The notes beneath the pieces were generated by a model that worked only from the letters and a program-made list of their open reading frames with translations, searched no databases and was not told where the DNA came from. This document shows positions 15,704 through 23,987 of a stretch of DNA of 64,000 nucleotides, piece by piece (the first letter of the stretch is position 1; every line of letters begins with the position of its first letter). This DNA comes from Kribbella soli (lineage in GTDB: Bacteria; Actinomycetota; Actinomycetes; Propionibacteriales; Kribbellaceae). The position numbers were made by a program, and so were the translations under genes. The DNA is taken from positions 1,550,001-1,614,000 of the forward strand of contig NZ_SJJZ01000003.1 in NCBI RefSeq assembly GCF_004331345.1. Direction: 5' to 3'.

Positions 15704-17247
15704 AGGACTTCTACGACGTCGTCATAGTCGGCGGTGGGCACAACGGTCTCGTCGCCGCCGCGTACCTGGCCCAGTCCGGGCTCTCCACGCTGATCCTGGA
15801 GCAGCAGTCGCACACCGGCGGCGCAGCGGTCAGCGAGCGCGTGTTCCCGGGTGTGGACGCGCGGCTGTCGCGCTACTCGTACCTGGTCAGTTTGCTGCCC
15901 GACAAGATCGCCGCAGACCTGGGCCTCAACCTGGAGCTCCGGTCCCGCGCGGTCGCGTCGTACACCCCGGTACGCCGCTCTGGACGCGACGTCGGCCTGA
16001 TGGTCGAGCGGCCGGAAGGCGCCGGCACCAGGGACTCGTTCCGCGCGCTCACCGGTAGCGAAGCGGAGTACAAGGCGTGGACTGACTTCTACGGTTCTGT
16101 CAGCTCGCTGGCCGCTGCTGTCGCCCCCACTCTGCTGGAGCCGCTCCAGCCGGCGGCCGACCTCCGCTCCCGTGTCGACGGCGCACTGTGGGACGAGCTG
16201 ATCGAGCGGCCGCTCGGCGAGGCCGTCGAGCGACGCTTCGCCGACGACACCGTCCGTGGGGTGGTCGCGACAGACGGCGTCATCGGGACGTTCGCCGGGC
16301 TGCACGACGAGTCACTGATCCAGAACAAGTGCTTCCTCTACCACCTGATCGGCAACGGCACCGGCGAGTGGCGCGTGCCTGTCGGCGGCATGGGCGCGGT
16401 CACCGACGCCCTGGCCGCTGCTGCCCGGCGCGCTGGCGCCGCAGTGGTCACCAACGCAGCAGTCACCGCGGTCGAAGCAGACGGAACCCGTGGATCGGTC
16501 ACGTGGCTCGGTGGCGACGGTGAGCGATCCGTCGACTGCTCCTGGGTGCTGTCGAACGTCGCGCCGTCGACGCTGGCAGCGCTGCGTGGTCAGACCGGTG
16601 TCGAGAAGCCGGAGGGATCGCAGCTGAAGATCAACCTGCTGCTGCGTCACCTGCCGGCGTTGAAGTCCGGTGACGACCCGGCGCGGGCGTTCGCCGGCAC
16701 GTTCCATATCGACGAGGACTACAGCCAACTCGAGACGGCGTACCGATCCGCCGCGGGCGGCGAACTGCCCGCCGTACCGCCGTCCGAGGTGTACTGCCAC
16801 TCGCTGACCGACCCGTCGATCCTCTCCCCCGACCTCGTTGCCTCCGGCCACCACACCTTGACCGTCTTCGGCGTGCACTTCCCCGCCCGTTTATTTGCCT
16901 CCGACAACGATTCGGCCCGGGCCGAGTCCGCGCGGCGTGTGCTGGCCGGACTGGAGTCGTACCTTGCCGAGCCGCTCGAGGACTGCATCGCCCGGGACGC
17001 CGACGGCAACCTGTGCATCGAGGCCAAGACGCCGTACGACATCGAGGAATCCGTCGGCATGCCCGGCGGCCACATCTTCCACGGCGACCTCCAATGGCCC
17101 TGGGCCACGGACCCCTCCGACGCCGGCCGTTGGGGCACCGAAACCGACGTCGCCAACCTCCTGATCTGCGGCTCCGGAGCCCGCCGCGGCGGCGCCGTCT
17201 CCGGCCTCGGCGGCCACAACGCAGCCATGACCATCCTCACCCGCTAA
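15700..17247 (+). CDS. FAD-dependent phytoene desaturase-like oxidoreductase
   Basis: 515 residues from the ATG at 15700 that overlaps the TenA stop. The N-terminus has the dinucleotide site 'VVIVGGGHNGLVAAAYLA' (residues 7-24) and an early 'RYSYLVSLLP' block. The C-terminal 'GLGGHNAAMTIL' closes the FAD site, as in the CrtI/PYROXD2-like group of NAD(P)/FAD oxidoreductases. No carotenoid synthase is near, so a carotenoid step is not supported; coupling with TenA hints at a pyrimidine or thiamine-related substrate, but that is inference. Cytosolic; no signal or membrane helix. The tRNA-Lys gene follows 60 bases downstream. Confidence 0.87.
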   Translation: MKDFYDVVIVGGGHNGLVAAAYLAQSGLSTLILEQQSHTGGAAVSERVFPGVDARLSRYSYLVSLLPDKIAADLGLNLELRSRAVASYTPVRRSGRDVGLMVERPEGAGTRDSFRALTGSEAEYKAWTDFYGSVSSLAAAVAPTLLEPLQPAADLRSRVDGALWDELIERPLGEAVERRFADDTVRGVVATDGVIGTFAGLHDESLIQNKCFLYHLIGNGTGEWRVPVGGMGAVTDALAAAARRAGAAVVTNAAVTAVEADGTRGSVTWLGGDGERSVDCSWVLSNVAPSTLAALRGQTGVEKPEGSQLKINLLLRHLPALKSGDDPARAFAGTFHIDEDYSQLETAYRSAAGGELPAVPPSEVYCHSLTDPSILSPDLVASGHHTLTVFGVHFPARLFASDNDSARAESARRVLAGLESYLAEPLEDCIARDADGNLCIEAKTPYDIEESVGMPGGHIFHGDLQWPWATDPSDAGRWGTETDVANLLICGSGARRGGAVSGLGGHNAAMTILTR

Positions 17248-17307
17248 CCGATTTCGCATCTCCCCGATCCCCCTGCTACGATCCTCTTCGTTCGAAAGCA
17301 ACACCAA

Positions 17308-17385
<78 letters not shown>

Positions 17386-18207
17386 CTGCAGGTCAGAGGC
17401 CTTCCGCCTCCAGGAACTCATCCTTGGTACACATTATGGGATGGGTTTTCCTCATCACCGATCACCGGCACCGGTTCTGAGCGCACCCGATGGAAGCCGC
17501 GGATGCTTCTGAGTCAGGCGGGCGACCAGACGGCCCTCCTTGAGCACGCGACCACGGTTGCGGCGAAGCTCCGAGCCGATCGGCGAGCGGGCTTCCCGGA
17601 ATGAGCTGAGCCCCGCCGCTGAATCGAGCACCTCATCAATCAACTCGATGAGCGTACGGGCACGCGATGCAGAATGACTCAGCTCGGCCTGAGAGTGCAG
17701 CTGCCCTCGCGCAGCATCAGTCTCAACGTCCAGCTTCTCAGCATCCATGACCCGAAGATTGCCTTCCCAACCCCCGCCGCAGAACCAGGATCACGCAATC
17801 CAGGACAATGGCCGCCGAACGCCTCTTCCGTGCTGGCGGGGGCGCAGGGGTGGGGCTACGCGCACAGCCGATCGTCGTACGCGCCTATCTCAAGTCCGCA
17901 TCCGCACACGGCGGCAGGGCGCGAGTTCGGCGCGTAGCCGGCCAAGCCGCTCGAGACCCGCTCCCGTGCAGTGCCCCGGGTCTGCGACCGGTCCCTGCAG
18001 CTAGCGCAAGCGGGGCAGTACGTCGCGCAGGACCTGAGCATGCTGGTCTGCCGGCCCAAGCCGCACGCGTACGCTCGATGTCACCCTTGAACGAGCTGGT
18101 CAGCCGGCAACGAGCTGATGGTCAAGAAGGAGCGGGTCGCGCCGGCGCGCGAATCCGGCAGGACCGTCCATCGGCCTCGCCCGCGACTTCAGCGCGGGCA
18201 TGGCCGC

Positions 18208-18411
18208 TCACCGACTCGCCGCGACGTACGGCGTCACCGCGCAGGCGACCTGAGCACCAACGACTGTGACCGCGAGCGCGAGGCCGAGGTGTGCATCCGA
18301 GAGAGGCCGGCCCGCGCAGAGGGCACGCTCTGTCCTCATCCACTCTGCCCAGGCGATCAGCGGCAGCAGAGCACCGGTCGCGATCAGGACGAGTGAGGCC
18401 GCGTTCCCTTC
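18208..18411 (-). pseudogene. DUF202-like membrane protein fragment
   Basis: The minus strand from about 18411 to the stop at 18208 encodes 'LVLIATGALLPLIAWAEW', then 'RTERALCAGRPLSD' and 'LALAVTVVGAQVACAV'. This is the pattern of the second half of small DUF202 proteins: a membrane helix, a basic loop with R-x-E-R-A-L, and a last helix. The first half and a credible start are missing (the frame continues upstream as Arg/Pro-rich noise), so it is a remnant rather than a working gene. Confidence 0.45.
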
Positions 18412-18522
18412 GCCGCTTCTACAACCTCGCCTGCGAGTGTGCAGCCCTTGGCAGCCCTGACGATCGCAGTGGGCGGGTGTTCCTCGCTGCTCCACCCATG
18501 TCCGTGGCGATGTCGGCACGGG

Positions 18523-18551
18523 CGGCAACCTTTTCGGTTCCGGTGGCAACT
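18523..18551 (+). promoter_or_regulatory. Candidate ECF promoter of the expansin gene
   Basis: CGGCAACCTTT at 18523-18533 and the bases to 18551 align without gaps with 21102-21130 in front of the GH74 gene (23 of 29 identical). GCAACC is placed like an ECF -35 element, with the conserved ACT at 18549-18551 about 18 bases further. The start codon lies 53 bases downstream. A second GGCAAC is at 18545-18550. Confidence 0.55.
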
Positions 18552-18603
18552 GCGCTGTGGAACGTCGACTGGATCTACCGAACGGATGGACATGAGGACA
18601 ACG

Positions 18604-19608
18604 ATGCACGGCGCGGCGGAGCCGCTGCGCAAGCGCCGGCGGGCCATCGGCATTCCGCTGGTTCTGCTGGCCGTCGGCGTTGTGGTCTGCCTGGCCGCGG
18701 CGCTCCTCATCAAGGGCGGCGCTGATACCCGGCGTACGGCCGACGAGTCCGTTCTTGCTGCCTCGGCGAGCGTCGCGGCCGATTCCGGCTCACCGACCAT
18801 GGCGGCCGACGCCACGACGGCACCGACGATGGCGCCGGTAACGAGCCCGCCGCCATCGCCCCGCGGTACCCCAACCCCGTCGACCGCCAGCAGGCCGCCA
18901 ACCGCGTCTCGCAGCCCGCGCACGCCTGCCAACAGCCCGCGCACGCCTTCCAGCACCCCGCGTCCAGAATCCGCGGTGTCCACGGGGTCTCTGGCCGGAC
19001 GGATCAAGCCCGCCATCCGTTACCGGGGCGTCGCGACCGCCTACGAGGCGGGTGACGGGAATGGTGCCTGCCTCTACGGCCCGTCCGGCGACCTCATGAT
19101 CGCGGCGATGAACCATACCGACTACGAGTCGGCCAAGGCATGCGGAGCGTACGTCCTGGTCCGCGCCGCCAACGGGGCTTCCATCACGGTGCGGATTGTC
19201 AACGAGTGCCCGTTGCCCTGTGCACCCGGGCAACTCGACCTCAGTCAACAAGCGTTCTCCAGACTCGCCAACCTCTCCGTCGGCCGGCTCCCGATCACCT
19301 GGACGCTGGTGAGCCCCGCCGCGTCCGGCACTGTCTCGATCCGGTACAAGTCCGGCTCCAGTCCGTACTGGTGCGGCGTCCAGGTGATCGGCCACCGCAA
19401 CCCGGTGGCCGCGCTCGAGGTCCGGACCGCCAAAGGCTGGCGAAAGCTCCACCGCACCGGCTACAACTACTTCCTCGCCCCCGACGGCGACGGATGCGGC
19501 AGAGCGATCAGGGTCACCGACGTCTACGGTGAGCGGCTGACCATCGACGGGATCGCCCTCAAACCGGACGTCGCGCAGCCGACCCGAGTCCAGTTCGCCC
19601 GGCATTGA
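18604..19608 (+). CDS. Bacterial expansin-like protein (EXLX-type)
   Basis: 334 residues. Three in-frame ATGs exist (18586, 18592, 18604); GAGGA at 18594-18598 favours 18604. Residues 14-37 are a membrane helix or uncleaved signal, 45-130 a Ser/Pro/Thr linker. Residues 139-235 fit the six-stranded double-psi barrel ('GVATAYEAGDGNGACLYG', 'QLDLSQQAF') and 240-334 the CBM63-like domain ('SPYWCGVQVIGHRNPVAALEV' as start). Expansins loosen cellulose/xyloglucan contacts without hydrolysis. By recalled alignment with BsEXLX1, the LDLS Asp (Asp82 there) is kept, while the Asp71 position reads Asn in 'VNECP'. Neighbouring GH74 and the shared promoter motif suggest joint action on plant wall. Confidence 0.85.
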   Translation: MHGAAEPLRKRRRAIGIPLVLLAVGVVVCLAAALLIKGGADTRRTADESVLAASASVAADSGSPTMAADATTAPTMAPVTSPPPSPRGTPTPSTASRPPTASRSPRTPANSPRTPSSTPRPESAVSTGSLAGRIKPAIRYRGVATAYEAGDGNGACLYGPSGDLMIAAMNHTDYESAKACGAYVLVRAANGASITVRIVNECPLPCAPGQLDLSQQAFSRLANLSVGRLPITWTLVSPAASGTVSIRYKSGSSPYWCGVQVIGHRNPVAALEVRTAKGWRKLHRTGYNYFLAPDGDGCGRAIRVTDVYGERLTIDGIALKPDVAQPTRVQFARH

Positions 19609-19738
19609 CCGTGCCGCCCGTCCATCGTCAGGACTGTCTCCTCCACGGGCGATCGCCCTCCGGCAGGCGGTGAGGGGCACTGTTACGCTCGGCCCGATTG
19701 TCAACGCGCACATTGCAAGGAGAGGGCAGCCGCGGGAG

Positions 19739-20269
19739 ATGCTGGTCGACGACGCGGCCGCGGAGTTCCACGATTTCTTCGAACGCCACTACGCCGAACT
19801 GGCGCGTCTCGCCTACCTCCTGACGGGCGAGAAGGACGTGGCCGACGACCTCGCCGCCGATGCGCTGGTCGCTCTGTGGCATCGCTGGGACCGGCTGCGG
19901 GCAGCGCAACACCCGGTCGCTTACGCCCGCGGCGTGGTGGCCAACCTGGCACGGGAATGGATCCGGAGCAGGGTCCGCGAGCGACGGCGAGTAGCGCTGT
20001 TCTGGTCCCGCAGTACGGAGTTGGTGGATGGGCCGGACGTTGCGGGCGTGCTCGACGTCCGGGCCGCGCTCTCCCGGCTGCCGTTCCGCAAGCGGGCGTG
20101 CGTGGTCCTGCGCCACGCCTTCGACCTGTCGGAGAAGGACACCGCTGCTGCGCTGGGCATCTCGGTCGGTACGGTGAAAAGCCAGACCTCGAAGGGGATG
20201 GCCGAGCTGGAATCGGTGCTCGGCGCGGAAGCGGTCGGCGAACTGGCGGCAGGAAGGAGGAACCGGTGA
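19739..20269 (+). CDS. SigE-family ECF RNA polymerase sigma factor
   Basis: 176 residues from the ATG at 19739; AAGGAGAGG ends 13 bases before it, a long spacing, so an earlier start in the open frame (19670) cannot be excluded. Region 2 is at about 15-80 ('LARLAYLLTGEKDVADDLAADALVALW' in two pieces) and region 4 at about 115-165 ('LSRLPFRKRACVVLRHAFDLSEKD', 'ISVGTVKSQTSKGM' nearby). The stop overlaps the GTG of a membrane protein gene (GTGA at 20266-20269), the expected anti-sigma partner. It lies between expansin and GH74 genes that share a promoter-like motif, so it is the best candidate to transcribe both. Confidence 0.92.
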   Translation: MLVDDAAAEFHDFFERHYAELARLAYLLTGEKDVADDLAADALVALWHRWDRLRAAQHPVAYARGVVANLAREWIRSRVRERRRVALFWSRSTELVDGPDVAGVLDVRAALSRLPFRKRACVVLRHAFDLSEKDTAAALGISVGTVKSQTSKGMAELESVLGAEAVGELAAGRRNR

Positions 20270-21054
20270 ACGACGAGATCGGCCGACGACTGCGAGATGC
20301 CGCCGAGGCTCACGAGCCCAACCGCGCAAGGATCCTGGCGCGCGTGGAGCGCGGCGCGGCCGACCCCAACGTCCGGCACCGCACACCTTCGATCGCGAGA
20401 TCATGGCCCCGGGCGGCAATCGTCGGTCTCATCGCCGCCGCCACCCTGGCGACCGGTGGTCTCGCCGCCGCTGTCGCCGCCATCGGCGGAGCTCAGTCGC
20501 CGCCGGCCACCGCCCCCACTCCCACGGTCCCTTCCCGGACAGTCCCCTCCCCAACTGTCACGTCCGCTCCGACGCCATCAACCCGCACCACCACTACCGG
20601 TCCGGCCCCGACCACCACCTCGCGCAGCGTGCGCCCGACTCCGCCGGCTGGCAGCCGGGTCAGTGACGGGCCGTTGTGGTCCGAAGGCTCGCTGGACGTG
20701 CACAGCACCATCTACTGGGCCCAGAACAACCTGACTCTCAAGACCACCGAGCCGCTCACCTCGCTCACCGCGGAGCTGCGCGTTGCCCAGACCGGCGGCG
20801 TGCGGAACACCGGCAACTGGCAGACCCTGCCGAGCGACGACTTCACCGTCACCGTTCAGGAGTCCGGCGGTGCGCTGCTCTACCGCTGGGCCCTCAAGCC
20901 GGGCCGCACCGTGCCGGCCGGACAACACGAGTTCGCCGTCCAGTACAACCACGCCACCGGCGTCCGCAAGGTCAAGCGCGACAGCTACCACGTCCACGCC
21001 CAGAGCTCAGGTCGTTCCGTCGCAGTCTGGGGAGGGTTCGCCTCGCCCCGGTGA
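20266..21054 (+). CDS. Membrane anti-sigma-like protein with extracellular beta-rich domain
   Basis: 262 residues from the GTG at 20266 overlapping the sigma stop. Residues 1-45 are a charged cytosolic part ('EIGRRLRDAAEAHEPNRARIL'-like), 47-74 one membrane helix, 78-130 a Thr/Pro/Ser linker of the kind seen between wall-spanning modules. Residues 135-262 form a beta-rich outer domain with several aromatics ('STIYWAQNN', 'TGNWQTLP', 'LLYRWALKPG', 'HEFAVQYNH'). The layout parallels RsgI-type anti-sigma factors of clostridia, which sense polysaccharide outside with a carbohydrate-binding module. I cannot name the outer domain; carbohydrate sensing is inferred from the flanking expansin and GH74 genes. 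Confidence 0.7.
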   Translation: MNDEIGRRLRDAAEAHEPNRARILARVERGAADPNVRHRTPSIARSWPRAAIVGLIAAATLATGGLAAAVAAIGGAQSPPATAPTPTVPSRTVPSPTVTSAPTPSTRTTTTGPAPTTTSRSVRPTPPAGSRVSDGPLWSEGSLDVHSTIYWAQNNLTLKTTEPLTSLTAELRVAQTGGVRNTGNWQTLPSDDFTVTVQESGGALLYRWALKPGRTVPAGQHEFAVQYNHATGVRKVKRDSYHVHAQSSGRSVAVWGGFASPR

Positions 21055-21101
21055 GGACGGTCCCGCACGTTCATCGCCGGCAGCAAAAAGATCCCGGCCC
21101 G

Positions 21102-21130
21102 CGGCAACCTTTGCCGTGCCTGTGACCACT
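21102..21130 (+). promoter_or_regulatory. Candidate ECF promoter of the GH74 gene
   Basis: CGGCAACCTTT at 21102-21112 and the following bases match the element before the expansin gene (23 of 29 columns identical, same spacing to a shared ACT at 21128-21130). It lies 75 bases upstream of the GH74 ATG and 48 bases after the anti-sigma-like gene, so GH74 need not depend on read-through from the sigma operon. Confidence 0.55.
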
Positions 21131-21205
21131 AGGGGGCGGATCAGGCCGCTCCGTTGCCTGGATCCGTCTTCCTCCGGTGAATGACAGGCAAGGAGTACAT
21201 CCTCC

Positions 21206-23821
21206 ATGGACAACCCCACGCGCCGCGGGCGTTACCGCGGCCGCTGGACCGCCACCGGTCTGCTGGTCGGCGTGCCCGCCATCGTCGTACCGTGCCTCCT
21301 GTTCGCGCAGCAGGACTCGCAGGCCGCGACGATCGACGGCAACGCCTACTATCAGCTGGTCTCCGTGCGCAGCGGCAAGGTGCTCGACGTCAATGGCTTC
21401 TCCACCGCCGACGGCGCCCGTATCCAGCAGTGGACCGACCAGCACACTGCCAACCAGCAGTGGACGCTGAGGGCCACCGGGAACGGCTACTACGAGTTGG
21501 TGAACCGTAACAGCGGCAAAGTGCTGGGCATAGCGGGCGATTCGACCGCCAACGCGGCGACCGCCGAGCAACAGACCGACAGCCCCTCCACCGCCCAGGA
21601 GTGGAAGCTCAATGAGGTGAGCGGATCCGACGCCGTCACCTTCACCTCCCGCAAGAGCGGCCAGCTCCTGGACGTCTCCGGAAACTCCACCGCGCAGGGG
21701 GCTGCAGTCATCCAGTTCCCGGGTACGGGCGGCACCAACCAGCAATGGAAGCTGGTGAAGTTGGACCAGCCCGAGACGCCCGGGTCCGGACCCTATGCGT
21801 GGAAGAACGCGCAGGTGGTGGGCGGCGGATACGTCACCGGTCTGGTGTTCAACCCGCGCGAGAAGGGCCTGCTGTACGCGCGCACAGACATGGGCGGCGC
21901 CTACCGCTGGGACACCGCGGCCGAGCAGTGGATCCCGCTGACCGACTGGCTCGGCGAGAAGGACTGGAACCTGCTGGGCATAGATGCGCTGGCCACCGAC
22001 CCCGTCGACCCCAACCGGCTCTACCTCGCGACGGGCACCTACACCAACGAGTGGGCCGGCAACGGCGCGATCTTGCGCTCCACCGACCGGGGCCGCACCT
22101 TCCAGCGCACCGATCTGCCGTTCAAGCTGGGCAGCAACGAACCCGGCCGCGGGGCGAGCGAGCGGCTCGTGATCGACCCCGCGGACCACGGCACCCTGCT
22201 ACTGGGCACCCGCAAGAACGGCCTGTGGCGCAGCACCGACTACGGCACGACATGGAGTCAGGTCTCCTCGTTCCCCGTCAAGGACGGGGCGAGCAGCGGC
22301 GCGGGCGTCTCCTTCGTGACGTACGGCCCGGCCGGCAGCAACACGGTCTACGTCGGCGTCAACGACAAGGACAAATCCCTGTATCGCTCCACCGACGGCG
22401 GCAACAGCTGGCAGGCCATCTCCGGGCGGCCCACCGGCCAGATGCCGCAGCACGGTGTCGTCTCCCGTGACGGTTCGCTGTACCTGACGTACAGCAACGA
22501 CATCGGCCCCAACGACGCGACTGCGGGCTCGGTGTGGAAGTACACGCCGTCCGGCGGCGCGTGGAAGAACATCTCCCCGTCCCAGGGCAGTTACGGGTTC
22601 TCCGGTCTGGCCGTCGACCCGCAGAAGCCGTCCACGGTGATGGTCACCACCCTCGACCGCTGGTGGCCCCAAGACGAGCTGTACCGGACCACCGACGGCG
22701 GTACGACCTGGAAGGCGCTGGCTGACAAGTCGGTGCGGGACGCCTCCGCCGCTCCTTACGTCGGTACCGGCATCGGGCACTGGATGACCGCGCTGGCCAT
22801 CGATCCTTTCGACTCCGGGCACGTGCTGTACGGCACCGGCAACGGTATCTGGCGCAGCAAGGACGCGAGCGCCTCCGACAGCGGCGGTACCAGCCACTGG
22901 ACCGCCGGGGCCCGGGGGCTGGAGGAGACCTCGCTGGCGGACGCGATCGCCCCTCCCGGCGGCGCCGCCGTCATCACCTCCATGGGCGACCAGGGCGGCT
23001 TCCGCCACGACTCCCTGACCGAGGTGCCCGCCGGACGGCTGAAGAACCCGCTGATGGGCAGCAGCACCGACATCGATTTCGCCCAGTCGGCCCCCGCGGT
23101 GATGGTCCGCGTCGGCACTGGCGGCGCGCAGGACGGCGCCTACTCCACCGACGGCGGCAGCAGCTGGAACGGCTTCATGGCAGAGCCGGTGGGCAGCGCG
23201 AACAGCGGCCATGTCGCGCTCGCGGCGGACGGCTCCACCATCGTCTGGACCGAGGCCGGCCAGGCCCCGTACCGCTCGACCGACAAGGGAGCGAGCTGGT
23301 CGAAGGTCAGCGGCCTGGGCACCGACGCCGTGGTCGTCGCCGACCGCTCCGCGGCCAATACGTTCTACTCACTCACGGGCGGCACGCTCTACGCCGGCAC
23401 CGACGGCGGCGCGACCTTCACCGCCCGCGCGGGCAATCTGCCTGCCGGCCGGCTCACGGCCGTCCCCGGCATCGCAGGAGACCTGTGGATCTCCGGCGGC
23501 GGCAAGGGACTGCTGCACTCCACCGATGGGGGCCGCAACTTCACCGCGCTCACCTCGGTGCAGTCCGCGTCCACCCTCGGCTTCGGCAAGGCCGCGCCGG
23601 GCACCACCTACCAGGCCCTGTACCTGATCGGCACCGTCAAGAACGTCACCGGAGTCTTCCGCTCCACCGACAACGGCGCCACCTGGGTCCGCATCAACGA
23701 CGACGCCCACCAGTGGGGCAGCATCGGCGGAGTTGGCATCATCACCGGTGACCCCGACACCTACGGCCGCGTCTACATCGGCACCAACGGACGCGGCCTG
23801 CAGTACGGCGACCCGTCCTGA
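21206..23821 (+). CDS. Secreted GH74-family xyloglucanase-type enzyme with N-terminal RICIN/CBM13 domain
   Basis: 871 residues. Residues 1-41 are a signal peptide with a basic start (RRGRYRGRW) and cleavage near 'SQAA'. Residues 45-186 are a ricin-type beta-trefoil with QxW repeats ('ANQQWTLR', 'TAQEWKLN', 'TNQQWKLV'). From about 200 to the end come the many-bladed propellers of GH74 with 'STDRGRTF'/'STDGGNSW' Asp-box-like repeats. The catalytic pair fits Asp228 in 'ARTDMGGAYRW' and Asp595 in 'GDQGGFRH'. GH74 enzymes cut xyloglucan or related beta-1,4-glucans; whether it is endo or exo cannot be read. Fusing the sugar-binding domain at the N-terminus is less usual than C-terminal CBMs. Codon use looks more Streptomyces-like than its neighbours, a visual impression only. 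Confidence 0.9.
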   Translation: MDNPTRRGRYRGRWTATGLLVGVPAIVVPCLLFAQQDSQAATIDGNAYYQLVSVRSGKVLDVNGFSTADGARIQQWTDQHTANQQWTLRATGNGYYELVNRNSGKVLGIAGDSTANAATAEQQTDSPSTAQEWKLNEVSGSDAVTFTSRKSGQLLDVSGNSTAQGAAVIQFPGTGGTNQQWKLVKLDQPETPGSGPYAWKNAQVVGGGYVTGLVFNPREKGLLYARTDMGGAYRWDTAAEQWIPLTDWLGEKDWNLLGIDALATDPVDPNRLYLATGTYTNEWAGNGAILRSTDRGRTFQRTDLPFKLGSNEPGRGASERLVIDPADHGTLLLGTRKNGLWRSTDYGTTWSQVSSFPVKDGASSGAGVSFVTYGPAGSNTVYVGVNDKDKSLYRSTDGGNSWQAISGRPTGQMPQHGVVSRDGSLYLTYSNDIGPNDATAGSVWKYTPSGGAWKNISPSQGSYGFSGLAVDPQKPSTVMVTTLDRWWPQDELYRTTDGGTTWKALADKSVRDASAAPYVGTGIGHWMTALAIDPFDSGHVLYGTGNGIWRSKDASASDSGGTSHWTAGARGLEETSLADAIAPPGGAAVITSMGDQGGFRHDSLTEVPAGRLKNPLMGSSTDIDFAQSAPAVMVRVGTGGAQDGAYSTDGGSSWNGFMAEPVGSANSGHVALAADGSTIVWTEAGQAPYRSTDKGASWSKVSGLGTDAVVVADRSAANTFYSLTGGTLYAGTDGGATFTARAGNLPAGRLTAVPGIAGDLWISGGGKGLLHSTDGGRNFTALTSVQSASTLGFGKAAPGTTYQALYLIGTVKNVTGVFRSTDNGATWVRINDDAHQWGSIGGVGIITGDPDTYGRVYIGTNGRGLQYGDPS

Positions 23822-23836
23822 GCCACAACCCATTGA

Positions 23837-23871
23837 GCTCCGGCCAGCCTGCCAGCAGGCTGACCCGGAGC
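23837..23871 (+). terminator. Hairpin terminator after GH74
   Basis: GCTCCGG (23837-23843) pairs with CCGGAGC (23865-23871), with an inner stem AGCCTG/CAGGCT. It starts 16 bases after the GH74 stop and separates it from the next gene. Confidence 0.65.
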
Positions 23872-23987
23872 GCGGCTGCTGCGGTCATGGCCGGACATCA
23901 AGGCTGTCCAAAGGCTTTGCCGAATCCATCGATGCCGCGTCGCATTGCTGACTAGGGTGGGCGCCGGATTCGAGGAGGACGACAGAC

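Noticed and set aside
17455-17748. 97-residue minus-strand frame in the post-tRNA region
   Set aside because: No ribosome site, no recognisable family and no partner; kept only as part of the debris region.
21071-23212. Antisense frames of 372 and 337 residues over GH74
   Set aside because: GH74 catalytic and QxW motifs establish the plus strand; these are codon-bias shadows.
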